Of a stretch of 64,000 nucleotides of DNA, positions 52,913 through 62,906 are shown piece after piece (position 1 is the first letter of the stretch; each line of letters begins with the position of its first letter). The stretch lies in assembly GCF_900114545.1 (NCBI RefSeq), contig NZ_FOTI01000002.1, positions 1 through 64,000 of the forward strand, written 5' to 3'. The notes beneath the pieces are model-generated. The model worked only from the letters and a program-made list of their open reading frames with translations, was not told the origin of the DNA and made no database searches. This DNA is from Halanaerobium salsuginis (GTDB taxonomy: Bacteria > Bacillota > Halanaerobiia > Halanaerobiales > Halanaerobiaceae). The position numbers were made by a program, and so were the translations under genes.

Positions 52913-52930
52913 AGTTACTCCCTCCTTTCA

Positions 52931-52951
52931 TCAGACGTCATACCTGTCTGA
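52931..52951. promoter_or_regulatory. Inverted repeat, probable GntR operator
   Basis: TCAGAC and GTCTGA are separated by 9 nt, between the -10 element and the ribosome binding site of the gntR gene. GTCTGAC resembles HutC-type half-sites. Autoregulation is inferred. Confidence 0.45.
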
Positions 52952-52962
52952 CAACTAACTAA

Positions 52963-52991
52963 ATAGTACCACAATTCTAAAAACTTGTCAA
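52963..52991 (-). promoter_or_regulatory. gntR promoter
   Basis: On the minus strand TTGACA (52986-52991) and TACTAT (52963-52968) are 17 nt apart. Confidence 0.7.
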
Positions 52992-53009
52992 GATTTTTTA
53001 TAAAACAGC

Positions 53010-55361
53010 TTAACCTAAGATAGAGTCTGCTGTATCATTATTTTCTTCTTCGGCAAATATATCGCCCAAGTCTTCTTCTTTAACCAGAACTTCTCTGGGT
53101 TTACTACCTGCATAAGGCCCAACAATACCATCTTCTTCCATGCTGTCAATTAATCTAGCTGCCCGGGAATGTCCAATATGCAGTCTACGCTGTAACATAG
53201 ATATTGAGGCTCTATATTTAACTACTAGTTTTACTGCTTCTTCATAAAGCTCATCCTGTTCTTCATCTAGAGAAACTTCCACTTCATTAATATCGTCTTT
53301 TTCTATTTTATAATCAGCTGTGGCCTGTTCTTTAATAAAATCAGTTATCCGACTAATCTCTTCGTCAGTTAAAAAAGAACCCTGAATTCGCATTGGTTTC
53401 TGCATACCAACAGGAGCAAATAACATATCTCCTTTACCCAATAATTTTTCTGCTCCTCCCATATCAAGAATAGTCCTGGAATCTGTAGCAGAAGAGACAG
53501 CAAAAGAAATTCTACTTGGTATGTTTGCTTTAATCAAACCAGTAATAACATCTACAGAAGGCCTCTGAGTAGCAATAACTAAGTGAATCCCTGCAGCTCT
53601 TGACATTTGGGCCAAACGGCAAATATTATCCTCAACTTCACTAGCAGCAACCATCATTAAATCTGAGAGCTCATCAACAATTACTACAATATAAGGCAGC
53701 TTATCTGCTGAATCAGTTACCTGTTTATTATAAGATTCAATTCCTCTACTTCCAGTTTCAGAAAACAAATCATAACGGTGCTCCATTTCTGAGACAACTA
53801 ATTTTAAAACATTGGCTGCTTTTTTCGGATCAGTTACAACCGGAGTTAATAAATGAGGCAGACCTTCATAAACATTCAGCTCTACTTTTTTCGGATCAAC
53901 TAATAATAATTTAACTTCTGCTGGAGTAGCTCGATATAAAATACTACTAATTAAAGTATTTATACAAACACTTTTCCCAGAACCAGTTGCTCCAGCAACT
54001 AAAAGATGAGGCATTTTGGCAAGATTAAAAACAGCTGTATCACCATCGATCCCTTTTCCAAGAGCAAGAGTTAGTTTAGCTTTTGATTGTTGAAATTCCT
54101 CTGAAACTATTGCATCACGAAAAGAAACTGTTATATCATTACCGTGTGGAACTTCAATTCCAACTGCTGCTTTACCAGGAATTGGTGCTTCAATTCTAAC
54201 ATCACGGGCAGCCAATGCCAAAGCTATATCATCTGATAAATTAACAATTTTACTAACCTTAACCCCAGTTGCTGGCTGAATCTCATAACGGGTAATTGTA
54301 GGACCATGATTAACATTTATTACCTTAGCCTCTACCCCAAAGCTGCTCAAAGTCTCTTCTAGTAGCTCGCTTTTATTACTTAATTTGACTTTCTTTTTAC
54401 CCTGATTGTTAAGCAGAGAAATACCAGGTAATGTATAATCGCCATGTTTTTCTCCTCTATCTTTAATATTTTTCGATTGATCTTTAGTAATATCAAAATC
54501 TTCAGTTGTTTCTGCAGGATCATCTTCTTTTTTAGCTGTTTTAAGATCTGAAGATTTTGCTTTAGATTTGACTTTAGTCTTTTCTTCAAGCGTTGATTTT
54601 GCCTTATTTTCAGCCAGTTTAGACTCTTTTGTTATATTAACTGATTCATTAATTTCACTAATTTTATTTTCAACTTCAGACTGATCTATTTCTGTTGAAC
54701 TTTGAGAAGACTCTTCTACTAATTTTGACTTATTTTTTCGCCTACTAAATTTATTTCTTAATTCATTGAAATAAACCAGAGGATTAAGCTTAGCTAACAA
54801 GTTACCTACCCCAGCAGTTAATTTGGCAATTAACTGCAAAATATTTTCTTTAAAATTAAGCAAAAAGTCTTTTAAATCTTTAAAAATCTTATGTAGAAAA
54901 AGATCAAAAATTAATAGCAATGCAATTACAAGAATTGTGGAAAGAATTATATAAGCTCCACTAACTGCAAATAATTTACTGAGGCTAGAACTAATCCCAT
55001 AGCCAATTATACCGCCTGCCTGATAATAGTTATTATAAACACTTAACTTTTCAGTTTGAGATCCTAAATCAATTATTGAAATAATAGCTAAAAAAAGAAT
55101 AATAATCCCCAATAAACGTCCGTTAAATTTAATTTGTTTTGATCTAATTAGCTGGATACCCCAGTAAATAAAAAATATAGGCAGTACATAACTACCACTG
55201 CCAAAAGTAAAATAATAAGCCTGACTTAAATAATTACCAATCAGACCAGCCGAACTATTAAAAATAGCAAAAAAACTTATCAAAGCAAATGCTATTAAAA
55301 ATAATCCCAGAATTTCATTTTTCCTTTTTTCTAATTTAGAATCTATTTTACTTTCTTCCAC
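53010..55361 (-). CDS. ftsK: DNA translocase FtsK/SpoIIIE
   Basis: The 783 residues have four to five N-terminal membrane spans (20-180), a hydrophilic Lys/Ser/Glu linker (200-320), and the hexameric motor: ATPase with [12 protein letters not shown] (Walker A) and [11 protein letters not shown] (Walker B), then a C-terminal gamma winged helix ([39 protein letters not shown]) that reads DNA polarity signals. It pumps chromosomal DNA at the closing septum. GTG 55361 follows GGGGGAG. The order ftsK-gntR-nup is conserved in Firmicutes. Confidence 0.95.
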   Translation of the reverse strand: MEESKIDSKLEKRKNEILGLFLIAFALISFFAIFNSSAGLIGNYLSQAYYFTFGSGSYVLPIFFIYWGIQLIRSKQIKFNGRLLGIIILFLAIISIIDLGSQTEKLSVYNNYYQAGGIIGYGISSSLSKLFAVSGAYIILSTILVIALLLIFDLFLHKIFKDLKDFLLNFKENILQLIAKLTAGVGNLLAKLNPLVYFNELRNKFSRRKNKSKLVEESSQSSTEIDQSEVENKISEINESVNITKESKLAENKAKSTLEEKTKVKSKAKSSDLKTAKKEDDPAETTEDFDITKDQSKNIKDRGEKHGDYTLPGISLLNNQGKKKVKLSNKSELLEETLSSFGVEAKVINVNHGPTITRYEIQPATGVKVSKIVNLSDDIALALAARDVRIEAPIPGKAAVGIEVPHGNDITVSFRDAIVSEEFQQSKAKLTLALGKGIDGDTAVFNLAKMPHLLVAGATGSGKSVCINTLISSILYRATPAEVKLLLVDPKKVELNVYEGLPHLLTPVVTDPKKAANVLKLVVSEMEHRYDLFSETGSRGIESYNKQVTDSADKLPYIVVIVDELSDLMMVAASEVEDNICRLAQMSRAAGIHLVIATQRPSVDVITGLIKANIPSRISFAVSSATDSRTILDMGGAEKLLGKGDMLFAPVGMQKPMRIQGSFLTDEEISRITDFIKEQATADYKIEKDDINEVEVSLDEEQDELYEEAVKLVVKYRASISMLQRRLHIGHSRAARLIDSMEEDGIVGPYAGSKPREVLVKEEDLGDIFAEEENNDTADSILG

Positions 55362-55390
55362 TCCAGGCTCCCCCTATAAATAAAATTAAA

Positions 55391-56170
55391 TCAATTTAAA
55401 TAGTTGATTAAAATAACAATCACTGCAACTAACCAGCAATAATAAGCAAAATAATTCAATTTTTTTTCAGCTAAGATTTTCAATAATATTTTAATAGCAA
55501 AATACCCTGAAACTGCAGCAGTTAAAAAACCAGTAAAAATAATTTTAAAAGGCAAATCAAAACTGCCAACTTTTAAAAGATCAAGAAGCTGTAAAAAACC
55601 CGCTCCTCCAATGACTGGAACAGAGATTAAAAAAGAAAATCTAGCAGCTTCTTTCCGACTTAACTTTTGGGTTAGAGAAGCGGCAATTGTAGTACCAGAT
55701 CTTGATATTCCAGGTATAATAGCAAAAGATTGGGCCAATCCAATTAAAATTGGCTGCCAGAATTTAAGCTCGTTTACTTTTTTATTGCCAGTTGCAATTT
55801 TTTCTGTAAAATATAAAATAAAACCAGTAACTAATAACATTAAAGCAGTTAGATATGCATTAGCAAATAAATTAGCAAAAAAGTCTTCAAATAACACTCC
55901 AATAATCCCTGTTGGTATAATAGCCAGTAAAATATAGCAGGTTTCTTTTCTTTTAGAAGGTTTAAAAGAAATAATATCTTTAATATCATCCCCAAAAATT
56001 ATAAAAATTGGAACTAAGGTTCCCATATGTAAAATAATATTAAATAACATCTGATCTTGCTTTATGTTTAAAAAATATTGAGTAATAACTAAATGACCAG
56101 AACTACTAACCGGAATAAATTCAGTTAAACCTTGAATAACACCTAATAAAACAGCTTCAAAAAAATTCAA
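55391..56170 (-). CDS. uppP: Undecaprenyl-diphosphatase UppP (BacA)
   Basis: The 259-residue integral membrane enzyme recycles the lipid carrier for wall synthesis. Signature motifs are IQGLTEFIPVSSSGHLVI near the start (catalytic Glu and Ser region) and PGISRSGTTIAASL, where Arg contacts the diphosphate. Normal length and about seven spans. It lies between RNase J and ftsK on the same strand; a hairpin with an 11-13-bp stem lies between it and rnj. Confidence 0.95.
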   Translation of the reverse strand: MNFFEAVLLGVIQGLTEFIPVSSSGHLVITQYFLNIKQDQMLFNIILHMGTLVPIFIIFGDDIKDIISFKPSKRKETCYILLAIIPTGIIGVLFEDFFANLFANAYLTALMLLVTGFILYFTEKIATGNKKVNELKFWQPILIGLAQSFAIIPGISRSGTTIAASLTQKLSRKEAARFSFLISVPVIGGAGFLQLLDLLKVGSFDLPFKIIFTGFLTAAVSGYFAIKILLKILAEKKLNYFAYYCWLVAVIVILINYLN

Positions 56171-56229
56171 TTTTTTTCACCCTATTCTTCTTATATTATA
56201 TCATATTCAGAAACATATGTTCAAATTTA

Positions 56230-56257
56230 AAACCAGCTGTTTTTAAACAGCTGGTTT
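56230..56257. terminator. RNase J gene terminator
   Basis: AAACCAGCTGTTT and AAACAGCTGGTTT form a perfect 13-bp inverted repeat with a 2-nt centre, directly after the rnj stop codon; T-rich on the minus-strand side. Confidence 0.7.
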
Positions 56258-56270
56258 AAGTAGTTAAAGT

Positions 56271-57947
56271 TTAAACTTCCATAATTACAGGTAAAATCAT
56301 CGGATTTCTCTTTATTTTTTGATAAATATAATTATTTAACGAATTGCGAATGGTATTTTTCAAAACTGACCATTCAGTTATATTACTTTCTTCACATTCC
56401 TTTAGGGAATCTTTAACACGCTTAGTTGCAGCTTCTATTAATTCTTCAGATTCACGGATATAAACAAAGCCTCTTGTTATAATATCAGGTCCAACAAGAA
56501 TATTACCTTTTTTGTCAATAGTTACCACTACAATAATAATTCCATCTTCTGATAATAATTTACGGTCTCTCAGCACAATATTACCAACATCACCAATGCC
56601 AAGACCATCAATTAAAATATCACCTGATTGAATATTACCTTCTTTTGCAATCTTCTCATCAGTAAACTTGATTTTATCGCCAACTTCAGCAATATAAATA
56701 TTATCGCGTGAAATTCCTGTTTTTTCAGCTAGAGCTGCATGTTTATAAAGATGACGATATTCACCATGAGTTGGCACGAAATACTTTGGCTTAACAAGAT
56801 TAAGCATTAGCTTTAATTCTTCCTGACTTGCATGACCAGATACATGTACTCCAGAAACATCTTCATAAATAACATTTGCTCCCCGACGGTAAAGCTTATT
56901 AATTGTCTGCCCAACAAACTTTTCATTACCCGGTATTGCAGAAGCAGAAATCATAACTGTATCTCCTTCTTTAATATTGATGTGATAATGATCACCCCGG
57001 GCCATCCTTGTCAAAGCAGCATACGGTTCACCTTGACTACCAGTAGTAAGCAGAACAATCTGACTATCAGGCAGACTTGAACAATCCCGAATATCAACAA
57101 TCATATCATCCGGAATCTGCAAATACCCAAGCCGCCTTGCTATATCAACATTATTAATCATACTTCGACCTGTAAAAGCAATCTTACGATTGTATTTAAA
57201 AGCTGCATCTACAATTTGCTGAATCCGATGGATATTGGATGCAAAAGTGGCAATAATTATCCGCTCACGTGCATCACGAAAGATCTCATCAACAGTTTCT
57301 CCTACTACTTTTTCTGAAAGTGTATAACCTTCTCTTTCTACATTTGTACTATCAGAAAAAAGCGCAAGTACTCCCTGTTCACTATCTCCAAGTTCAGCCA
57401 ATTTATGAAAATCAGCAACCTCACCATCAATTGGTGTTTGATCGAACTTAAAGTCACTAGCATAAACAATTGGACCAAGCGGGGTATGAATTGCAAGGGC
57501 ACAGGTATCTGCAATACTATGATTTACCCGAATAAAATCAACAGTAAAATTACCTACCTTGACCGCTTTACCTGAATGAACTACTTTTAAACGTGTATCT
57601 TTAAGTAAATTGTGCTCTTTTAAATTACCTTCTAGTAATCCTAAAGTAAGCTTTGTTCCATAAACAGGTACTTTTAATTCCTTAAGCAGATAAGGTAATC
57701 CACCAATATGATCTAAATGACCATGAGTTAGGACAATCCCATTAACTTTTTCCTTATTCTTTAAAACATAATCAAAATCAGGGATTACTAAATCTATTCC
57801 AAGTAAATCATTTTCTGGAAATTTAACTCCCGAATCAATTATTAACATCTCATCTCCAATTTCCAGAACCCACATGTTTTTACCTATTTCTCCAACTCCG
57901 CCAAGTGGAGTCATCGAAATATCCTTTATTTTATTTTTGTCATTCAT
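56271..57947 (-). CDS. rnj: Ribonuclease J
   Basis: The 558-residue beta-CASP metallo-beta-lactamase nuclease has LTHGHLDHIGGLPYLL (zinc-binding HxHxDH), SGHASQEELKLMLNLVKP and PTHGEYRHL, followed by a C-terminal domain. RNase J has 5'-3' exo- and endonuclease activity in mRNA turnover and works alongside RNase Y, also encoded here. The position next to asd is that of rnjB in Bacillus. The gene has a promoter far upstream, giving a 5' leader of about 170 nt. GGAGGTG stands 13 nt before the ATG, somewhat long. Confidence 0.95.
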   Translation of the reverse strand: MNDKNKIKDISMTPLGGVGEIGKNMWVLEIGDEMLIIDSGVKFPENDLLGIDLVIPDFDYVLKNKEKVNGIVLTHGHLDHIGGLPYLLKELKVPVYGTKLTLGLLEGNLKEHNLLKDTRLKVVHSGKAVKVGNFTVDFIRVNHSIADTCALAIHTPLGPIVYASDFKFDQTPIDGEVADFHKLAELGDSEQGVLALFSDSTNVEREGYTLSEKVVGETVDEIFRDARERIIIATFASNIHRIQQIVDAAFKYNRKIAFTGRSMINNVDIARRLGYLQIPDDMIVDIRDCSSLPDSQIVLLTTGSQGEPYAALTRMARGDHYHINIKEGDTVMISASAIPGNEKFVGQTINKLYRRGANVIYEDVSGVHVSGHASQEELKLMLNLVKPKYFVPTHGEYRHLYKHAALAEKTGISRDNIYIAEVGDKIKFTDEKIAKEGNIQSGDILIDGLGIGDVGNIVLRDRKLLSEDGIIIVVVTIDKKGNILVGPDIITRGFVYIRESEELIEAATKRVKDSLKECEESNITEWSVLKNTIRNSLNNYIYQKIKRNPMILPVIMEV

Positions 57948-58125
57948 TTAAAAAACAAAACACCTCCATAAATTTTAAAACCTTAATTAATCATAATTTT
58001 TTTGACTACCCGAAATCACTTTATTCAAACTTAATTTAATAACTACTTTTATTACTTTAAATTAACATCTTCTTATTTAATCAAACTTAATAAAAAAATA
58101 GAAACCCGTGCAAAGCGTTAATACT

Positions 58126-58154
58126 ATTATACATATTTACTTAATAAAAAACAA
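58126..58154 (-). promoter_or_regulatory. Probable rnj promoter
   Basis: On the minus strand TTGTTT (58149-58154) and TATAAT (58126-58131) are 17 nt apart, just after the asd stop codon. The leader to the rnj start is about 170 nt and AT-rich. Confidence 0.62.
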
Positions 58155-58173
58155 GTCTAAAAAATTTATTTAG

Positions 58174-59187
58174 TTAAACTAATTCATTTTCAATCAAATA
58201 TTCAGCAATCTGAACTGCATTTAAGGCAGCACCTTTGCGAAGATTATTAGCTGTTAGCCAGAGATTAAGACTGTTTTTTAAAGAATTATCACGCCTAATT
58301 CTTCCCACTAACACATTATCATTATTCTCGGTAGCAACCTGAAGGGGATATTTCTCTGCAGCTGGTTGATCAACTAACTCCACATTTTTAGTTTTAGCAA
58401 ATAAAGTCTTAATTTCTCCTAGCTCAAAGTCTTTTAATAACTCAATATTTAATGATTCTCCATGTCCATAAACTACTGGAATCCTGACACAAGTAGCAGT
58501 TATAGCCAATTCTGGAGTATGTAAAATTTTCTGTGTTTCATTAACCATTTTCATTTCTTCTTTTGTATAGTCATTGTCCAGAAAAACATCGATCTGGGGA
58601 ATAGCGTTAAAAGCAATTTGATGATTAAATTTTTCATTTTTTATTGCTTCACCTGCTAAATGAGCTTTTGTTTGAGCAAATAACTCATCAACAGCCTTTT
58701 TGCCTGCTCCAGAAACTGCCTGATATGTACTAATTACCAATCTTTTTAAACCATATTTATCAGCAAGTGGTTTTAAAAGCATTACCATCTGAATAGTAGA
58801 ACAATTAGGATTAGCTATTATTTGCTGATGATTAGCTAAATCTGATCCATTAACTTCTGGCACTACTAGAGGGACATCTGGATCCATCCGAAAAGCATTA
58901 CTATTATCAACTACGATCCCACCAGCTTTTTTAACCAGAGGAGCTACTTCTTTAGATACATCACTACCTGCACTAAACAAAGCAATATCTATTCCAGCAA
59001 AAGTATCAGCCTGAACAGCTTCTACTGTTAATTCCTGATCTTCAAATTTGATTTTCTTACCAGCTGAACGCTGACTTGCTATTACTTTTAAATTTTTAAT
59101 AGGAAAATTTCTCTGACTTAAAGTTTTAAGCATTTCTCTACCTACTAAACCTGTTGCACCTACTACTGCTACATTGTATTTTTTCAT
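58174..59187 (-). CDS. asd: Aspartate-semialdehyde dehydrogenase
   Basis: The 337-residue NADP enzyme makes aspartate semialdehyde, the branch point to lysine/diaminopimelate, threonine and methionine. Motifs are VVGATGLVGREMLKTL, NPNCSTIQMVMLLKPL (catalytic Cys), AVSGAGKKAVDEL, and the later GHGESLNIEL. Diaminopimelate from this route is needed for the wall. GAGAGGAG precedes the ATG. dapA and lysC are not adjacent. A hairpin lies just upstream of the ribosome binding site, but no lysine riboswitch core is visible. Confidence 0.95.
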   Translation of the reverse strand: MKKYNVAVVGATGLVGREMLKTLSQRNFPIKNLKVIASQRSAGKKIKFEDQELTVEAVQADTFAGIDIALFSAGSDVSKEVAPLVKKAGGIVVDNSNAFRMDPDVPLVVPEVNGSDLANHQQIIANPNCSTIQMVMLLKPLADKYGLKRLVISTYQAVSGAGKKAVDELFAQTKAHLAGEAIKNEKFNHQIAFNAIPQIDVFLDNDYTKEEMKMVNETQKILHTPELAITATCVRIPVVYGHGESLNIELLKDFELGEIKTLFAKTKNVELVDQPAAEKYPLQVATENNDNVLVGRIRRDNSLKNSLNLWLTANNLRKGAALNAVQIAEYLIENELV

Positions 59188-59212
59188 AATTAACTTCTCC
59201 TCTCTCTACTAC

Positions 59213-59243
59213 AAAACAGCTGATATATTTGCTTTAGCTGTTT
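59213..59243. other. Hairpin in the asd leader
   Basis: AAAACAGCT and AGCTGTTT are complementary across a 14-nt loop. It lies about 25 nt before the asd start codon. Terminator for the upstream gene or leader structure; no T-tract of note. Confidence 0.35.
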
Positions 59244-59405
59244 AAATTATGCAAGTTTATATATGATAAAGCAATAATTAATCTTTAAATGAAAACAATT
59301 AACTTATGTAAGCTAGACCAATTATTAATAATCAGCCTAGCAAAAATCAAGTTTAAATTTCTATTATTATACCAGTTATTACTAAAAGACTCAAGCAGTG
59401 CTGAA

Positions 59406-60545
59406 TTAATTTTTAGGAGGCCATGGTCCATAATATTGATAATACTGTGTTTCTACTCCACCATTATATAGTTTTCTGCGTTTACTAGCTTCTTTACCAA
59501 AAATATTTTCAAATTCAGTATAAGAAGTTATAATGTAATAAGACCAGGTAGGCAATTTTAAAAGTTTTTCTCCTAAAAGTTGATATAATTCTTTAATCTC
59601 GGCTTCATCCCCCATTCTTTCTCCATAAGGAGGATTAGTAATTACATAGCCATATTTTCTGCTGGTGGAAAATTCTTTAAACTCCTGTTCCTGAAAATGA
59701 ATAATTTCTTCTACACCTGCTTCACGGGCATGATAACGAGCAATACTAACAGCCTCAGGATCTGAATCATAACCCATAATTAAACGAGGCTCAACATTTA
59801 TTTTTTTAGCCTTTTTAGCTTCAACTCGAGCTTTTTCCCACTCAAAATCCTGAAAAATAGGCCATTTTTGGGCTGAAAATTTACGTTTTAATCCTGGTGC
59901 TTGATTTTTAGCCATCATAGCAGCTTCAATTAAAATGGTTCCGGAACCACAAAAAGGATCTATCAGAATTCGATCTTTATCCCAGCGGCTTAGATAAACT
60001 AACCCTGCTGCTAGAGTCTCTTGAATAGGAGCAGTAACACTTAATTTACGGTAACCCCTTTTATGCAGACCTGCTCCTGAACTATCAAGACTTATAATAA
60101 CTCTATCTTTATAAATTGCAACTTCCACCCCGAAAAGCGGGCCATCTTCAGCAAACCATTTTTGCTGATAGTCTTCTTTTAATTTATCAACAATCGCTTT
60201 TTTTACTATTGATTGACAGGTCGGTACACTACTTAATTGAGAGTCAATTGATTTCCCGCTAACTGGAAATTCTGCGCTCTGGGGCAGCCAATCAGCCCAA
60301 TTAACATCTTTTACGCCCTCATATAGCTGATCAAAATCTAGAGCTTTAAAATCAGCCATTTTAACCAGAACTCTTTCTGCCGTTCTCAGCCAGATGTTGG
60401 CCCGGGCAACAGCCATTAGATCACCACTAAATGTAATCCTACCATTTTCAACTTCCTTAATTTCATAACCCAACTCTTTAATTTCTTTTTTAACTAATGC
60501 TTCCATACCAAAAGTGCTGGTAGCAATAAGTTCTAATTTAGCCAA
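59406..60545 (-). CDS. THUMP-domain 23S rRNA methyltransferase (RlmL/YpsC-like)
   Basis: The 379-residue protein has a THUMP RNA-binding domain (about 45-155) and a Rossmann methyltransferase domain with ILIDPFCGSGTILIEAAMMA, SAM-binding acidic loop YDSDPEAVSIA, and catalytic NPPYGERMGD (N-P-P-Y, an adenine/guanine N2-type motif). It matches the COG0116 family, whose E. coli member modifies 23S rRNA guanine. Substrate is inferred from the family. TTG start at 60545 behind AAGGAGAG. Confidence 0.9.
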   Translation of the reverse strand: MAKLELIATSTFGMEALVKKEIKELGYEIKEVENGRITFSGDLMAVARANIWLRTAERVLVKMADFKALDFDQLYEGVKDVNWADWLPQSAEFPVSGKSIDSQLSSVPTCQSIVKKAIVDKLKEDYQQKWFAEDGPLFGVEVAIYKDRVIISLDSSGAGLHKRGYRKLSVTAPIQETLAAGLVYLSRWDKDRILIDPFCGSGTILIEAAMMAKNQAPGLKRKFSAQKWPIFQDFEWEKARVEAKKAKKINVEPRLIMGYDSDPEAVSIARYHAREAGVEEIIHFQEQEFKEFSTSRKYGYVITNPPYGERMGDEAEIKELYQLLGEKLLKLPTWSYYIITSYTEFENIFGKEASKRRKLYNGGVETQYYQYYGPWPPKN

Positions 60546-60618
60546 TAAAAACTCTCCTTCATTATTTACATTATTATTGTAAGATTTATCTAAAATTTAA
60601 CTTTATTTCAAACAGCTA

Positions 60619-61236
60619 CTATTTAATTATTATACCTGCCTTTTTTAGCTCATCTTTTAATTGAGTTTCCTGCTCTGGAGCAACTGCTTTAGTAGCATTT
60701 CCTATAATATTAACTTTAAAATTATTTTTAATTCCATCAAGTGCAGTATATTTAACACAATAATCAAATGCCAAACCACAAATATCAATTTCATCAACCT
60801 TCAATGAATTTAATAAACCAGCTAAACCAAGGTTACTCCCATCATTATCAGCAAATGCCGAATAACTATCTACTGTTTTCAACTTACCTTTACGCAGAAT
60901 ATAATCGAATTTTTCTGTATTTATTTCTGGATTGAATTTTGCTCCCTGAGTTTTTTGAACACAGTGTACAGGCCAGAGAAGTGGACCGATTCCTGGTTGA
61001 TTATCATATGTTACAAATGATTTTTTGTTTTGATGATTAGTAGCAAAACTAAGATGATCAGCTGGATGCCAGTCCTGTGAAGCTACAATTAACTCATATT
61101 CCATTGAATTTAATAATTGATTAATTGGCTGATTAATTAAACTTGCTTCTGGAATTGGTAGTTGACCAGATTCATAAAAATCATTTTGTACATCAATTAC
61201 TAACAGAGCTTTCACTTTCAAATTCACCACTTTCAA
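60619..61236 (-). CDS. pncA: Nicotinamidase/isochorismatase-family hydrolase
   Basis: The cysteine hydrolase fold is clear: LLVIDVQNDFYESGQLPIPEA (catalytic Asp), SQDWHPADHLSF (metal-binding Asp/His pair), WPVHCVQ, RKGK, and GLAFDYCVKYTALDGI (nucleophilic Cys). This matches bacterial nicotinamidase, which converts nicotinamide to nicotinate for NAD salvage. The start is uncertain: TTG 61236, TTG 61221 and a GTG two codons later all lie behind weak sites. A repeated TTTGAAAGTG may hint at a small duplication at the 5' end. Confidence 0.88.
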   Translation of the reverse strand: MKVVNLKVKALLVIDVQNDFYESGQLPIPEASLINQPINQLLNSMEYELIVASQDWHPADHLSFATNHQNKKSFVTYDNQPGIGPLLWPVHCVQKTQGAKFNPEINTEKFDYILRKGKLKTVDSYSAFADNDGSNLGLAGLLNSLKVDEIDICGLAFDYCVKYTALDGIKNNFKVNIIGNATKAVAPEQETQLKDELKKAGIIIK

Positions 61237-61274
61237 ATTTAATTATAAATCTAATAAACTAAATTTATTGCAAA

Positions 61275-61556
61275 TTAATAGCGAATACTAAAACCACTAA
61301 AGTCATCTGTAGATTCTGAGTTTACTTCTAAGTCATGCACTCGAGCAAAACTTGGTCCTTCTTTTAGTTTAGTAATCATCTGTTCAATTTTATCTAAATT
61401 ACCAGATATCACAACTTCGACTCGTCCATCCGCTAAATTCTTTGCCCAACCTTTCAAATTAAGATCAGCTGCATTCTGTTGAATAAAATATCTAAAACCT
61501 ACGCCCTGTACCCGACCAGAAATAAACACATGTTTTTGTACAACTTCAGTCGTCAT
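61275..61556 (-). CDS. acyP: Acylphosphatase
   Basis: The 93-residue enzyme hydrolyses acyl phosphates such as acetyl phosphate and carbamoyl phosphate. Catalytic elements are SGRVQGVGFRYFIQQ (phosphate-binding loop with the essential Arg) and GWAKNLADGRVEVVISG (essential Asn). Single domain of the expected size. AGGTGGAAC precedes the ATG. It stands in a row of minus-strand metabolic genes with no obvious operon partner. Confidence 0.95.
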   Translation of the reverse strand: MTTEVVQKHVFISGRVQGVGFRYFIQQNAADLNLKGWAKNLADGRVEVVISGNLDKIEQMITKLKEGPSFARVHDLEVNSESTDDFSGFSIRY

Positions 61557-61608
61557 AGTTCCACCTCCACTTATTTACATTATACACACTAGCCCTGCAG
61601 CAGGCAAA

Positions 61609-62796
61609 TTAACAGAGATATTGGTTAACTCGAAGAGCAGCTTTTGCCCCTTCCGCAGCCGAAATTATAATCTGTTTATCTAAAATATTAGTTACATCAC
61701 CAGCAGCCCAAATCCCTGAAACTCCAGTTTCATTTTGTTCATTAATTACTATTTCCTGCTGCTGATTAACTTCAACTAAATCTTTAACAAAATTACTATT
61801 AGCGCTTAAACCAATTTCTACAAAAAGTGCTTTTACAGCTAACTCAACTGTAGAATTATCAGCTTTATTTTCAACTACAATTCCACTCAAACTATCCTCT
61901 CCCTGCAGTTTACTAACTTTACTTGCAGTATAAATAGTTATGGCCGAATTTGCTTTAACTTTATCTTGTAAATATTGGTCTCCCATTAGTTCGGCTTGAA
62001 CTTCAATTAAATTAACCTGACAGTCTAAATTTGCTAGATCAAGTGCTGCTTCTAAGCCAGAATTACCACCGCCTACTACTGCAACTTCTTCTCCTTTATA
62101 AAGAAAGCCATCACAACTAGTACAATAGTGAACTCCCTTACTGGTAAATTTATATTCCCGTTCAAGACCAAGCTGACGTTTTTTAGCTCCAGTAGCTATA
62201 ATTACACTATTAGTTTTATATTTTTTCGCATTATCAGTCACAACTATTTTTTGTTTGTTTTCTGTTTCAATAGCTACTGCTTCTTCCCCAATGACAGTTG
62301 CTAGATCATATTTAGCCAGATGCGACCAAAAATCACAAATTAATTTCTCACCTGTAGTTCCTGCTTTGCCAAGGTAATTATCAATTTCATTTGTATTTAT
62401 TACCTGACCACCAATATCTTTGGTTAACAATAATAATTTAATTCCTTTGCGCGCTGCATAAAGAGCAGCGTTAAGAGCTGCTGGACCAGCCCCCAGGATA
62501 ATCAATTCCCATTCCTGCTGAGAATAATCAACTGATTCTCGCCCAATTAGAGGGTTAAACTCTCCTTTTTTTTCTAACGCAATAATATCATCATACCCCC
62601 CCAGACTTTGACCATTAATAATAATTTGGGGTACAGTCTTATTGCCTGTTCTCTGCTGCATTACTTTATAGTTATCAGCCTGATTAATATCAATTTCCTG
62701 ATATTCTAAGCCTTTACTCTGTAAAAAAGCTTTAGCTTTTTTACAATATGGACACCATTCTTTGGAATAAACTTCAATTTTTAACTGAATTGACAT
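61609..62796 (-). CDS. Glutaredoxin-thioredoxin reductase fusion
   Basis: The 395 residues start with a glutaredoxin domain (about 4-80: EVYSKEWCPYCKKAKAFL, with CPYC at 15-18, cis-Pro TVPQIIING), followed by a thioredoxin reductase domain with FAD motif GAGPAALNAALYAA, redox CTSC in HYCTSCDGFLY, NADPH motif VVGGGNSGLEAALDLA, and GIWAAGDVTN. Such fusions let electrons pass from NADPH through FAD to an intramolecular glutaredoxin. AGGAGG lies before the ATG. It contrasts with the second TrxB-like gene at 1552-2430, which lacks the NADPH motif. Confidence 0.93.
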   Translation of the reverse strand: MSIQLKIEVYSKEWCPYCKKAKAFLQSKGLEYQEIDINQADNYKVMQQRTGNKTVPQIIINGQSLGGYDDIIALEKKGEFNPLIGRESVDYSQQEWELIILGAGPAALNAALYAARKGIKLLLLTKDIGGQVINTNEIDNYLGKAGTTGEKLICDFWSHLAKYDLATVIGEEAVAIETENKQKIVVTDNAKKYKTNSVIIATGAKKRQLGLEREYKFTSKGVHYCTSCDGFLYKGEEVAVVGGGNSGLEAALDLANLDCQVNLIEVQAELMGDQYLQDKVKANSAITIYTASKVSKLQGEDSLSGIVVENKADNSTVELAVKALFVEIGLSANSNFVKDLVEVNQQQEIVINEQNETGVSGIWAAGDVTNILDKQIIISAAEGAKAALRVNQYLC

Positions 62797-62906
62797 AGTT
62801 AAGTCCTCCTATTTAAGTTAAATTTGACAGAAGTAATTATCAATGTTACCATAGGTATGGTTGTTTACAGGTAAAATTACGAAAATAATTTAATGAGGTG
62901 AATTAA

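Noticed and set aside
59188-59405. Possible lysine riboswitch upstream of asd.
   Set aside because: The conserved L-box core is not seen; only one simple hairpin is present.
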